64,000 nucleotides of DNA, taken from contig CAMCOS010000006.1 of assembly GCA_945876565.1 (NCBI GenBank), positions 1 through 64,000 on the forward strand, in the 5' to 3' direction. This DNA comes from Lautropia mirabilis. GTDB taxonomy: Bacteria; Pseudomonadota; Gammaproteobacteria; Burkholderiales; Burkholderiaceae_B. The notes beneath the pieces were generated by a model. That model was not told the DNA's origin. It saw only the letters and a program-made list of their open reading frames with translations, and ran no database searches. Below are positions 38,106-46,682 of this stretch, piece after piece. Numbering within the stretch: position 1 is the first letter of the stretch; the number at the start of each line of letters is the position of its first letter. The position numbers and the translations under genes were made by a program.

Positions 38106-39826
38106 GCAGCAGCCTGCTGCAGAGGCGGCGCAAAGCGCACCGCATAATCGCGAGGATCGATGCGACCTTGATGCATGTGCGCAGACGCCACTTGTGCCAC
38201 GGGTCGATAACCTGGCAAATCAGATGCGCTCGTGCCAGCGTGAAGCTGCCAGCAAGCCACTTGAGCCCAAAGAGATTGCCCAGCTAGCGCGGAATAGAAC
38301 GCAGGCAAGTTGGCAGGCTCAATCATCTCGGCCACCAAAAGCCTCGAGCGGTAGCCCTTGCCTTGCCAGTCATCGCCACCTTGGCAGTCAGCGCAGCCAG
38401 ACAAATGCCTAAAACGCCAGTCGTGCCAATCACCCAAGGTTGTGCGAGCCAAGCCATCTAGCCAGGCAATCTTTTGGGCAGGACTTGCCACTGGCATGCC
38501 AAGCAAGCCATCATCCCTATCGAGCCACTCGGTTGCTGGCAGTGCACACCGCCTACAAAGCTGTTTAAGCAAGACCTGGTACACCAAAAGCTTCACAAAC
38601 CCAGGCATGGCCAAAAGGCTCTCAGGAACACCAATTAAGTCTGAGCTCAGGCGCGTCAGAATCTGCAACGCTGAACTTGCGTGCACGGTGGTGTAGACGT
38701 TGGTACCAGCTAGCACTAGGTCCACCACCGCCTGTCCGCCAATCCTGTCACGCAGCTCTCCAATCAGAACGTCATGGGCCGCACTGCGCTTGATGGTCTT
38801 TAACTTATTGGCTAGCTGAACAGCTACAGCCTGTGCCTCGAATCCAGCTACCGCACATTGCAATGCATTGGCAATCACGTACTCCACCGGGTCTTCTAGC
38901 GTGATGATCTTGCGGGTTTGGGGAATCAGAGACATCAAAGCAGCCAAAGAGGTTGATTTCCCTGATCCAACCAATCCGGCGAAGACCACCAAACCGCCGT
39001 TGCCCTGCGTGGCGCGTGTCAGCCGCTCATGCTGCATGGGCTCATAGCCAAGCTCATCGAGCGATGGCGGCACCTGCCAGCACGCCCGATTCAGCAACCG
39101 CCAGCAAACACTCACACCACCTTGCAATACCAGCGATGCCCACCGCACCCCCACCTTGTTACCAGCGATTGTTCGCTCAAAACGACCCTGCTGCTCACAG
39201 GTCAAATCAAATACAGCACCATTGCCGCCTTGAACAGTCATCCAGCTCACGGCCAATAACTCATGCACCATCTGCACTGAGAGCTGCGCGAACTGAACTG
39301 GCCTGACACAACAGCCGTTGACCGTGAATGCCACGTCGGCCGATGTTTGTGACTGCCGAATCGTAAGATGAATGTCGCTGGCGTCACATTTCAATGCCCA
39401 GGCAATCAAGTCATCGAGCAGTGACACCAGCACATGACTAGGGGTGCTAGCCGTAACGCCTAGTGTTTGCTCGCGACCGCGGACTCCCTTTATCCTTCTG
39501 TTTAATTCACCTAAACGGGCTGGCGGCACAATTTGACGCGATGGTGTGGCGATTGGCATTCCAATTTGCGCCAATGCCAGCACTAACGCACGGGTCTGCT
39601 CGGCATGCGCATGCTCAGGCAACACCCAGACTTGCGCATGGCCGCTTGGCAAGCGAACTGGGCACATACTGCTAGCGAGTTGCGGCTCATGGATCTGTAG
39701 CCGATCAAATAGCGGCTCAATTTCATCAAGAACAATCGCAGCGTCAGCGCCTAGCCTACCAATCGCCTCATGCATCAAGCTCTCACCCACCTTCAAAACG
39801 CATGCACCACTGACGGTGCGCTTCAT
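38102..39826 (-). CDS. pilQ: type IVb pilus assembly ATPase PilQ (GspE family)
   Basis: A 574-residue secretion ATPase. Walker A is 'GLVGSGKSTS' near residues 284-293, a variant of the usual GPTGSGKT. The Asp box is 'LEDPVEYVI', Walker B 'VLIGELRDR' near 353, and the His box 'TTVHASSALQILTRL' near 378. A tetracysteine zinc site follows ('LCRRCALP' and 'GCADC'). It powers pilus extension. R64 PilQ is the equivalent; this name must not be confused with the PilQ secretin of type IVa pili. It overlaps pilP by 4 bp and pilR by 4 bp. Confidence 0.88.
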   Translation of the reverse strand: MKRTVSGACVLKVGESLMHEAIGRLGADAAIVLDEIEPLFDRLQIHEPQLASSMCPVRLPSGHAQVWVLPEHAHAEQTRALVLALAQIGMPIATPSRQIVPPARLGELNRRIKGVRGREQTLGVTASTPSHVLVSLLDDLIAWALKCDASDIHLTIRQSQTSADVAFTVNGCCVRPVQFAQLSVQMVHELLAVSWMTVQGGNGAVFDLTCEQQGRFERTIAGNKVGVRWASLVLQGGVSVCWRLLNRACWQVPPSLDELGYEPMQHERLTRATQGNGGLVVFAGLVGSGKSTSLAALMSLIPQTRKIITLEDPVEYVIANALQCAVAGFEAQAVAVQLANKLKTIKRSAAHDVLIGELRDRIGGQAVVDLVLAGTNVYTTVHASSALQILTRLSSDLIGVPESLLAMPGFVKLLVYQVLLKQLCRRCALPATEWLDRDDGLLGMPVASPAQKIAWLDGLARTTLGDWHDWRFRHLSGCADCQGGDDWQGKGYRSRLLVAEMIEPANLPAFYSALAGQSLWAQVACWQLHAGTSASDLPGYRPVAQVASAHMHQGRIDPRDYAVRFAPPLQQAAA

Positions 39827-40251
39827 AAGCCTGTCCTAGGCAGACACACCGTCTGCAGTTTTGCGCCTTGCGCAAACGAGACGCACGGTGGCTTGATCAG
39901 ACGAAGTCGCAATGAACTTTTCTGCAGGTTCAACGGCAGCTGACGCCCTTGTTCAAAGACCACTTCCCGACCATTGACCAAGATCGTCGCCCGCAGCTGT
40001 GGCAAAACACCATAAATTGACAACAGTGACGCAGCTGGCTCTGCGCCGGCTGCGTCTTTTTGCTGTTTGGATTGCCACTTGGCCAACACATCAGACTCGG
40101 CCTTCATCATGGCCAGCACCGTCATCGGCGCCATCTTTTTTGGTTGGGATGCTGCTTGGGGCAACACCTGCTCTGGCGCTGACATCGCTGGATTACCTAG
40201 TAGCATGCCAACCGTCAGAACGCTTTGCCAAATCCGGCTAGTTCGTTTCAA
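39823..40251 (-). CDS. pilP: type IVb pilus biogenesis protein PilP
   Basis: A 142-residue exported protein. A signal peptide (about 1-25, ending 'NPAMSA') is followed by a helical linker and a small beta domain with 'LRATILVNGREVVFEQGRQL'. It matches the R64-type PilP family, a periplasmic partner of PilO. The start is a TTG at 40251 with a strong AAGGAG six bases upstream, and it overlaps the end of pilO by 14 bp. Confidence 0.8.
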   Translation of the reverse strand: MKRTSRIWQSVLTVGMLLGNPAMSAPEQVLPQAASQPKKMAPMTVLAMMKAESDVLAKWQSKQQKDAAGAEPAASLLSIYGVLPQLRATILVNGREVVFEQGRQLPLNLQKSSLRLRLIKPPCVSFAQGAKLQTVCLPRTGL

Positions 40252-41569
40252 GCCACTCTCCTTGTAAGTTCAACATCAAATACCCGTGTAATTTGTCAAT
40301 CTGAGCGCCATGCACAACAGCAAGGTCGGCCTGATGCCATCGCAATGGCAAGTTCAATTCATTGATGCGATCGGCCTGTCGCAAAGCAAGACGAATCGAC
40401 AAGGCTCGGCTTGATAGTCTTAATACCTGTGTGGTGTCGGATTGATCTTCGGACCCCATGACCCAGTCTTGGCTCACTGGCATCACCTGATGTGCGGATT
40501 TCTCAGATCCGAGCGCCAGCGTGGCGACCCGAGCACTTAAGCGCTGCAACTGAGTCAACCCAAACGAATGGCCGACTATCAAATGGGGCTCAAAAGGCTT
40601 TATGGCCAGCTTGATTCGGCGCGTCAGAAAGGCACGGTCAAGCGACTCTGGTTCAAATACCCATCCGTGTGTTTGGTGACGCTCTAATCCCTCGTTATCG
40701 GCATCTGGTGCTCGTCGTTTGTAGCTTGCCTTACAAAATCCGTTGTCTTGCTCGATCCGGCAACTCACCCCTTGCAAGAGCCAACCCTGTGGATCCACCG
40801 GCAAGGTATACCAGCCCTGCAATAGCGACTGAAGACTTGTCCGATGATGCACATACGCTCGAGAGCTCATATGCCCGGGGCTGACTTGAGCATGAACGAC
40901 CGATTGCTCGGCGCCTTGCTCTGACAGGCTTTCGTTGAGTACCAAGCCGATGGCCGCACAGATCAAAACACCAAGCACAAGGGCTAACCACCAGGCATCG
41001 CTCGATGGCAATCGCTCAAACCGAGATTGCTTGAATAGACTGGCCTGTAAAAACTCGGGCTGCTCTTGGTCTGCGTCTTCGGTAGCCCATGACCATTGAA
41101 GCCGCTGGCACTGAAGCTGAGCGTGACGCTCGTTCAGCGTATCGAGCAAGGCCTCAGCCTGCTCAGTGGTATCGACCCATCGGTCAGTGTCACTGATGAC
41201 ACAACCCTGCGATGAAGCCACCAGCCAGAGGCCCACGCCGCTGACCTGTAAGCAAAGCGCATGCTCGCCGCACGGGTGTGCGGCCGCGAATGCTGCAGCC
41301 GCACTCGCGCTTTGACGGCTCAGCTCCAGACCTTGAGCTGTCGATGGCACCCCAATCAAGCGCACGAATTTGCCATGACTGACTGCCCAAACCAGACCTT
41401 GTTGGCGCAAATTGCGTTGCAAGACTTTTTGCCCAGACGAACCCAGCGCTGGCAACCACCGCATGCCAAATACCCAGTTGATATTTGACTTTGGATCACG
41501 CCACCCCAAAGCACGGTTGTCTGGCTCCAATACAGGCGCTGTTTGCTGCACTATGGCGTTAAGCACCAT
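40238..41569 (-). CDS. pilO: type IVb pilus accessory protein PilO
   Basis: A 443-residue protein of the R64 PilO ('pilin accessory protein PilO', TcpD-like) family. The cytoplasmic half (about 1-195) resembles an actin/PilM-type scaffold only loosely. One transmembrane helix lies near 197-216 ('WWLALVLGVLICAAIGLVL') and a periplasmic half follows. It links the cytoplasmic ATPase to the periplasmic PilP and secretin. It starts 11 bp inside the end of pilN. The assignment rests mostly on topology and operon position. Confidence 0.78.
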   Translation of the reverse strand: MVLNAIVQQTAPVLEPDNRALGWRDPKSNINWVFGMRWLPALGSSGQKVLQRNLRQQGLVWAVSHGKFVRLIGVPSTAQGLELSRQSASAAAAFAAAHPCGEHALCLQVSGVGLWLVASSQGCVISDTDRWVDTTEQAEALLDTLNERHAQLQCQRLQWSWATEDADQEQPEFLQASLFKQSRFERLPSSDAWWLALVLGVLICAAIGLVLNESLSEQGAEQSVVHAQVSPGHMSSRAYVHHRTSLQSLLQGWYTLPVDPQGWLLQGVSCRIEQDNGFCKASYKRRAPDADNEGLERHQTHGWVFEPESLDRAFLTRRIKLAIKPFEPHLIVGHSFGLTQLQRLSARVATLALGSEKSAHQVMPVSQDWVMGSEDQSDTTQVLRLSSRALSIRLALRQADRINELNLPLRWHQADLAVVHGAQIDKLHGYLMLNLQGEWLETN

Positions 41570-43163
41570 CTTGCACCTGTACGGTCACAAAAATCAGCGT
41601 CATGGTGGTTTGATGGCTAACCTCATCCGCCCCACCGAATACCTTGGGCGCATGCGGCGAACGACGCGTCTGGTTCACCTCGTTGGCTTGCTGCTCAAAT
41701 CCCGCAATCAATGTTGGTCGCCCTGGGTACAGCACCACCTGCTGAACCGTGCCATTGCCACGCAGATCAAGCTGCTGAATTTGAACAGCACCCTGGCTGC
41801 CACCAAATGAAAGCGTCTTTAATGGCATAGCGACCGTGTCATCAAACGACACAGACAACAACACCTGCCCATCATCCTGAACATCCGGCACCAGTGTCAG
41901 AAACGCCCCAACCGTCTCTCGCTTCTGGCTCACTGCAATGCCGGGCAATGCATTCTGGTTGTTTTTATCTGACGAATTAGCCGCCACTGACTTTACCTGA
42001 TCAACGTATGTGAACGTTGATCGCACCGCGTGGGTCACTGGCCGACGATTTAGCGTCATCACGGGCACCGTGGTGTGCCTGATCACATCGGCATAACGCG
42101 AAACCGCCTTCAGCAGTAAGCTGCTATTGAATCCAGACACACCCCCAGAGCCGGCCACCTTCATCAGCGTTGGCGCAGGCCCAGCAAATGCCCCGACGAT
42201 ATCCATGCCACCGAGATCGGAAGCCAATGCAAACTGCCAGTCGATCCCCTGCTCATGACGTTGGTCACGCGTGACGGTGACCTGCTCGAACACCAACCTC
42301 ACCCGACGGCTCAGTTGTCGATTCAGGCGCTCCAGATACTGAGACACACGTTCTAATGCGGGCGGTGTGTCTGTCACCACAATCGAATTCAAACTACCGG
42401 GCTGCGCGGCCACCACGGCAGCTCGCGTCAATAACGGTTCAAGCTGCTTCACAACGTCTTGCACCAATGCCTGACTAGGCAATGACAGCTCGGTGTAGGC
42501 TGCGCTATCAAACCCTTGGCTGTCTTGGTTGCTAGACTTGCCTAGCCGCATATCCGACTTGGCAGCAACCGACAGCCCCCGCACATCAAACACCTTGGTG
42601 CGCGTGCGGTAGAACTCAATCGCCTTGCCATCGAACTGCCAGTAAACCTGATAAATTGCTGCCACATGGTCAAGAATTTTCGGCAGCGGCTGTGCACCGA
42701 CTGGCATACTCCAGAGCACCTGCGCAGATGGCTGTGTACTGCCACCTGTCACCGATAGACGAGAGACAAAATCCTCGATGGGCAAAAGTGCATCGGGATT
42801 CACGCGCACAGGAATTTGGGTTGCCTGTGCGATGCGATTGGCCACCTCAGCCAAAGACTTTGGCTTACTGGCATAGATTAATGTGGTGTTGACATTCGCT
42901 CTGAGTGCGACGGGCAAATCAAATTCGCGTGCCAAGGGCATGGGCTTGCCAGAGACCCAGGGCTTGTTCACACGAACATCGGCCCGATCCACATCTGACC
43001 CATTCGCCACCTCTTTCGCATACCGTTTTGCGGTCTGTTGCATGCCTTGATGACGCTCACGAGCATAATCACGCGTTTGACGACTTAGATCATCGATGGC
43101 GCACGAGCAAAGCAGGCCTGCCAAAACAGCCGCCACAAGTGATTTCATGGCAACGCTGCTCAT
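41559..43163 (-). CDS. pilN: type IVb pilus outer-membrane secretin PilN (lipoprotein)
   Basis: A 534-residue secretin. A lipoprotein signal peptide ends at Cys21. An N0/STN-like domain lies around 100-190 and an N1-type domain with 'GSLNSIVVTDTPPALERV' near 255. The secretin core is marked by 'VGAFLTLVPDVQDDGQVLLS' near 415. It forms the outer-membrane gate for the pilus, like R64 PilN or BfpB. The ATG at 43163 overlaps the pilL stop (ATGA) and has AAGGAG seven bases upstream. Confidence 0.88.
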   Translation of the reverse strand: MSSVAMKSLVAAVLAGLLCSCAIDDLSRQTRDYARERHQGMQQTAKRYAKEVANGSDVDRADVRVNKPWVSGKPMPLAREFDLPVALRANVNTTLIYASKPKSLAEVANRIAQATQIPVRVNPDALLPIEDFVSRLSVTGGSTQPSAQVLWSMPVGAQPLPKILDHVAAIYQVYWQFDGKAIEFYRTRTKVFDVRGLSVAAKSDMRLGKSSNQDSQGFDSAAYTELSLPSQALVQDVVKQLEPLLTRAAVVAAQPGSLNSIVVTDTPPALERVSQYLERLNRQLSRRVRLVFEQVTVTRDQRHEQGIDWQFALASDLGGMDIVGAFAGPAPTLMKVAGSGGVSGFNSSLLLKAVSRYADVIRHTTVPVMTLNRRPVTHAVRSTFTYVDQVKSVAANSSDKNNQNALPGIAVSQKRETVGAFLTLVPDVQDDGQVLLSVSFDDTVAMPLKTLSFGGSQGAVQIQQLDLRGNGTVQQVVLYPGRPTLIAGFEQQANEVNQTRRSPHAPKVFGGADEVSHQTTMTLIFVTVQVQDGA

Positions 43164-43885
43164 GGACGATCTCCTTGATCAGCCATCGGGTCGCACGACT
43201 GCGCAGCCGGAATCACTCGCAACACATGATTGGCATAAAAACAGGGTTTCACCGCCTGACCTGATATCCGCGCCGACTCAAGTAGTCCGCGAACAGCGAG
43301 CTCAAAATCAGCGTTAAAAACTGCTGGGGCCGTGATTGGAAAGTCTACTGGCAGTGACCAATGGGCGTCATCGAAGAACCAATTTGCTTGTTCTGACCAG
43401 CGCCGCAATGCTTGGCGAATACTGCCATCAGACAAGCGCACATCGAACCCTGTCGGTTGACTGACTGGCGTATTGACGCATGGTGTGGCCCCCGCTTGCC
43501 GATATGCAGCCATGGCTTGCAATTGACCGCCCTGAAAACGCAGTCGTTGCCAAGAACCCTCGATAACCGTGTACTGCCCATGTGGGTGCTGATCAACCAC
43601 TTGCCAGCCATCAAGATGCTCAACAAAGATCGTTGGCACAGCTTGGTGCGCATGCCATTGCAGCCAGATGCGCCCTTGATCAGAAAACACTTGGCGCGGG
43701 GCAACCCTCCGGTCACCGCTCAAATGCCAGTTAAAGTCAGGGTCACCAACAATCGGATGGGCAGGCTGCCGGGGTGCAGATTGTGTGTAGTGAGCTGCGT
43801 CGGTATCGTGAACCGCACAGCCTGACAGCACGCTGGCGAGGCCTAGCAGCAAGCCCGCGCACGAGAACTTGGAACAGATCTCCAT
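43160..43885 (-). CDS. pilL: PilL-like lipoprotein: VirB9/TrbG-like domain plus TcpQ domain
   Basis: A 241-residue lipoprotein (lipobox 'LSGC', Cys23). Two regions follow. Residues about 55-115 read like the C-terminal beta-sandwich of VirB9/TrbG/CagX: 'RVAPRQVFSDQGRIWLQW', then 'PTIFVEHLDGWQVVD' and 'GQYTVIEGSWQRLRFQGG'. Residues about 145-235 resemble the TcpQ/PilL domain ('VRLSDGSIRQALRRWSEQAN' and 'VLRVIP'), which helps the secretin reach the outer membrane. The double resemblance comes from reading the pattern, not from a profile search. First gene of the operon; its ribosome-binding site lies in a small hairpin. Confidence 0.7.
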   Translation of the reverse strand: MEICSKFSCAGLLLGLASVLSGCAVHDTDAAHYTQSAPRQPAHPIVGDPDFNWHLSGDRRVAPRQVFSDQGRIWLQWHAHQAVPTIFVEHLDGWQVVDQHPHGQYTVIEGSWQRLRFQGGQLQAMAAYRQAGATPCVNTPVSQPTGFDVRLSDGSIRQALRRWSEQANWFFDDAHWSLPVDFPITAPAVFNADFELAVRGLLESARISGQAVKPCFYANHVLRVIPAAQSCDPMADQGDRP

Positions 43886-43893
43886 GAATGCTT

Positions 43894-43909
43894 TCCCTTA
43901 AAGTAAGGG
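43894..43909 (-). promoter_or_regulatory. hairpin covering the pilL ribosome-binding site
   Basis: On the minus strand CCCTTA and TAAGGG form a 6-bp stem with a three-base loop. The right arm contains most of AAGGGA, the only Shine-Dalgarno-like sequence before the pilL ATG (eight-base spacing). Folding would block initiation at the head of the pilus operon. Confidence 0.5.
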
Positions 43910-43975
43910 CAGCATCTTGAACGATCAATGCCATCGAAACAATTGTGCAGATTACGACCGGACACGCAAGTCCTC

Positions 43976-44014
43976 GTAAAAACACGGCCAGCATTCAGCT
44001 GGCCGTGTTTTTAC
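43976..44014 (-). terminator. strong intrinsic terminator after the solute-binding protein gene
   Basis: A perfect inverted repeat with 17-bp arms and a five-base loop: the GC core 'ACACGGCCAGC' and its complement are flanked by A5 and T5. It lies 20 bp past the stop of the binding-protein gene and before the pilus operon. It separates the two and could act in both directions. Confidence 0.93.
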
Positions 44015-44034
44015 TACATACACTCTACAAAAAC

Positions 44035-45324
44035 TTAACGCATCAGCTTTGCAGCTTCGGCCTTTGCATTCATCAGTGCAGTCATGGGTGGCGTTTTGTC
44101 AGTTAGCGCCAGGTCAAACGCTTGATTGAACAAAACCAAGATCTTGGGATAGTTGCGCACATCGAACCCAGTGGACTTTTTGCTATCGCCATTGGTCATC
44201 TGATCAACAATTTTACGTGCGCCCGGAATGCGGTTGTAAAAGGACACATCCGCTGCCCTGAATGCAGCATCGGTCAACGGCAGGTAACCCGTCTTCTGAT
44301 GCCACTCGGCCGCCACCACTGGCTTGGCCAGATAGGAAATCAACTCAGCTGTGGCCTTTTGGCGGGCATCCGAGTTACCTTTGACTGCCCACAACGCACT
44401 ACCACCGATAAACGGAGCACCGGGCTTGGGTGTTTCCTGTTCGTAATACGGCACCGGTGCAACCCCAAAACGCATATTGCTTTGCAGCACCTCACCCAAG
44501 GCACCGGAACCTGCGGTCAGAACGGCGCAACGACCTTGCGTGAAGCCCTCAGTGGCTTGGCCCTGCGCACTGTGCTGCAATAACAACTCAGTCTTTCGCC
44601 AGCTGACCATCAATGACAAGTGACGAACGTATAGTTTGCTGAAATTAAATGACAGATTCGGCGAAGGCTTCATGCCATTGTCTGGCGTCAAATAAAATTC
44701 GTCATTGATTGGTGCTAGGTTCTCGATGTGAACCTTGACTTGATCGCTCGTGACGTACGGGCAACGGACGTTGCCATCGTTACGGAGTTTCAACAGGTGT
44801 GCCTGAAGCTCTGACCATGTGGCTGGCGGCGCATCAGCGTCCAGACCCGCGCCCCGGTACATCTCAACGTTGTAAAACATGATCGGCACTTCGGCCATGT
44901 AGGGAAATGCCAAAAGGCGACCGCGACTGTCACGCACGAAATCAGTGGTTTTTTCCAGGAACCAGGAGGAGTCGGGAACTGGGTACTTTGCCAACAATTG
45001 GTACAAGGGCAAGATATCCTTGTGCTGGGCCACCACCTCTGGGGAACGATTATCTCTTAACTGGACCAAATCCGGTTTGGCACCCTTGCCGGCGATCGCC
45101 TCGGCAGCATCTTTTTCCAGGCTGTCTTGATCCCGATAGTGGGTCAAATCCACCACGACATTGGACTGAGACGAGTTGAAGCGATTAATCAAACTTTCAA
45201 ATTCGGCACGATTGGGCCCCGACAGAGTGTGCCAAACTTCAATCTCAGTCTTTTTTGCCAGCGCAGGGGCAGACAATAAAGCGGACATTCCCAGAATGAC
45301 CAAGCTCTTAACGATTGGTTTCAC
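44035..45324 (-). CDS. extracellular solute-binding protein (UgpB-like)
   Basis: A 429-residue periplasmic binding protein of ABC-transporter cluster B/COG1653, closest in pattern to UgpB, the glycerol-3-phosphate binder. A cleavable signal peptide ends 'APALA' (residue 23). 'IEVWHTLSGPNRAEFESLI' near 28 and 'GFTQGRCAVLTAGSGAL' near 256 fit the family. The start is GTG with AGGA upstream. No permease or ATPase gene lies nearby, so it is an orphan here and its ligand is unknown. A strong terminator follows it. Confidence 0.85.
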   Translation of the reverse strand: MKPIVKSLVILGMSALLSAPALAKKTEIEVWHTLSGPNRAEFESLINRFNSSQSNVVVDLTHYRDQDSLEKDAAEAIAGKGAKPDLVQLRDNRSPEVVAQHKDILPLYQLLAKYPVPDSSWFLEKTTDFVRDSRGRLLAFPYMAEVPIMFYNVEMYRGAGLDADAPPATWSELQAHLLKLRNDGNVRCPYVTSDQVKVHIENLAPINDEFYLTPDNGMKPSPNLSFNFSKLYVRHLSLMVSWRKTELLLQHSAQGQATEGFTQGRCAVLTAGSGALGEVLQSNMRFGVAPVPYYEQETPKPGAPFIGGSALWAVKGNSDARQKATAELISYLAKPVVAAEWHQKTGYLPLTDAAFRAADVSFYNRIPGARKIVDQMTNGDSKKSTGFDVRNYPKILVLFNQAFDLALTDKTPPMTALMNAKAEAAKLMR

Positions 45325-45374
45325 GTGCTATTCCTCAAAAAATTGCCCGGCAAGCCAGGCGGTGATAATACATT

Positions 45375-46631
45375 TCAAATACCCATGAACGGAAACTCTG
45401 GCTGCGGCGGTTTGCCACTGACCACATCCGCAATGGCTTTGCCTGAGCCCGGACCCATGGTCCAGCCCAAGGTGCCATGGCCCGTGTTTAGATATAAATT
45501 CGGGATGCGCGTGCGGCCAATTAACGGCACATTTGATGGCGTCGAAGGCCGTAAACCGGACCAGTACTTGACGCGATCGAAATCCAAGACACTTTCAAAC
45601 AACTCACGCGCGAGGTCAGTCATGGCCTGACACCGAACCGGGTTCAGCGTGCGTGAGTAGCCAGACAGCTCGGCCGTACCGGCCATGCGCAAGGTATCAC
45701 CCAAACGCGAGAACACCACCTTGTGCTTGCTGTCTGTCAGGCTGACCACCGGTGCCAACTCAGGCTTGATAATCGGAAAGGATGCCGAATAACCCTTGGT
45801 CGGGTAGATCAAGCAGTGAATACCAAGTGGGCGCATCAGTTGCGGCGTAAAACTGCCGAGTGCCACAACAAAAGAATCGCCCTCAATTCGATCGTAACTA
45901 CCATCACTGCGTATGACCTCGACCGCCGCAGCGCGACCGTTCTCACAAATCACGCGCGTGATCCGAGTGGAAAACTCAAACTGCACAGCTGCCTTCTTGG
46001 CTAGCTCGGCGACTTGGACAGTAAACGCATGTACATCACCGCTTTCATCGGTTTCAGTGAAATCACCACCCACAATGCTCGCGCGATGCGCAGCCAAGGC
46101 AGGCTCAATCGCAACCACCTCATCTGCGCTGACCACGCGTCGATCGAGTCCATAGTCGCGCATCACATCCGCGGCCTTCTGCGAGCCGTCAAACTCCTCT
46201 TGATCGCGATAGAAATTCAAGATGCCGCGCTGCAACTGATGATATTCAAGACCAAGTTCTTGACGCATCTGCGTCAACGTCTCTTGGCTGTATTGCGCCA
46301 AGCGCACCATGGCTCGGATATTGGGCGCCAAGCGCGATGGCAAACACTCTCGCAAGAATGCCAAGCCCCACATCCACTGTCGCCAGTCAAACTGTGGGCG
46401 AAACAGCAGGGGCGCATCGTCCTTACCCATCCATTTGAGCAATTTGAGTGGCGCCTGCGGGTTAGCCCAAGGCTCAGCGTAAGACACAGAGATTTGGCCG
46501 CCATTGGCAAACGAGGTTTCTTGTGCTGGCCCAGCCTCACGGTCGATGACCACCACCTCATGGCCTTCTTGCCGCAACCACCACGCAGAGCAAACACCAA
46601 TGACTCCGCCACCTAGGACCACAACCTTCAT
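45375..46631 (-). CDS. dadA: D-amino acid dehydrogenase
   Basis: A 418-residue FAD-dependent membrane-associated enzyme that oxidises D-amino acids (typically D-alanine) to 2-oxo acids and ammonia, passing electrons to the quinone pool. The Rossmann FAD loop 'VVLGGGVIGVCSAWWL' is at the N-terminus. 'LNTGHGTLGWTMGPGSGKAI' near the C-terminus is diagnostic of DadA. The track starts 10 codons earlier; the ATG at 46631 has AGGGG seven bases upstream and gives the family start MKVVVLGGG. No alanine racemase gene is adjacent. Confidence 0.93.
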   Translation of the reverse strand: MKVVVLGGGVIGVCSAWWLRQEGHEVVVIDREAGPAQETSFANGGQISVSYAEPWANPQAPLKLLKWMGKDDAPLLFRPQFDWRQWMWGLAFLRECLPSRLAPNIRAMVRLAQYSQETLTQMRQELGLEYHQLQRGILNFYRDQEEFDGSQKAADVMRDYGLDRRVVSADEVVAIEPALAAHRASIVGGDFTETDESGDVHAFTVQVAELAKKAAVQFEFSTRITRVICENGRAAAVEVIRSDGSYDRIEGDSFVVALGSFTPQLMRPLGIHCLIYPTKGYSASFPIIKPELAPVVSLTDSKHKVVFSRLGDTLRMAGTAELSGYSRTLNPVRCQAMTDLARELFESVLDFDRVKYWSGLRPSTPSNVPLIGRTRIPNLYLNTGHGTLGWTMGPGSGKAIADVVSGKPPQPEFPFMGI

Positions 46632-46682
46632 CGCCTCACCCCTGAACCGTTGACACGACAAATCACTATGCGAAGTGTAGCT

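Noticed and set aside
35082-43885. Conjugative element or prophage at the pilus locus
   Set aside because: No relaxase, coupling protein, integrase, tRNA target site or direct flanking repeats are visible, and base composition looks like that of the neighbours by eye.
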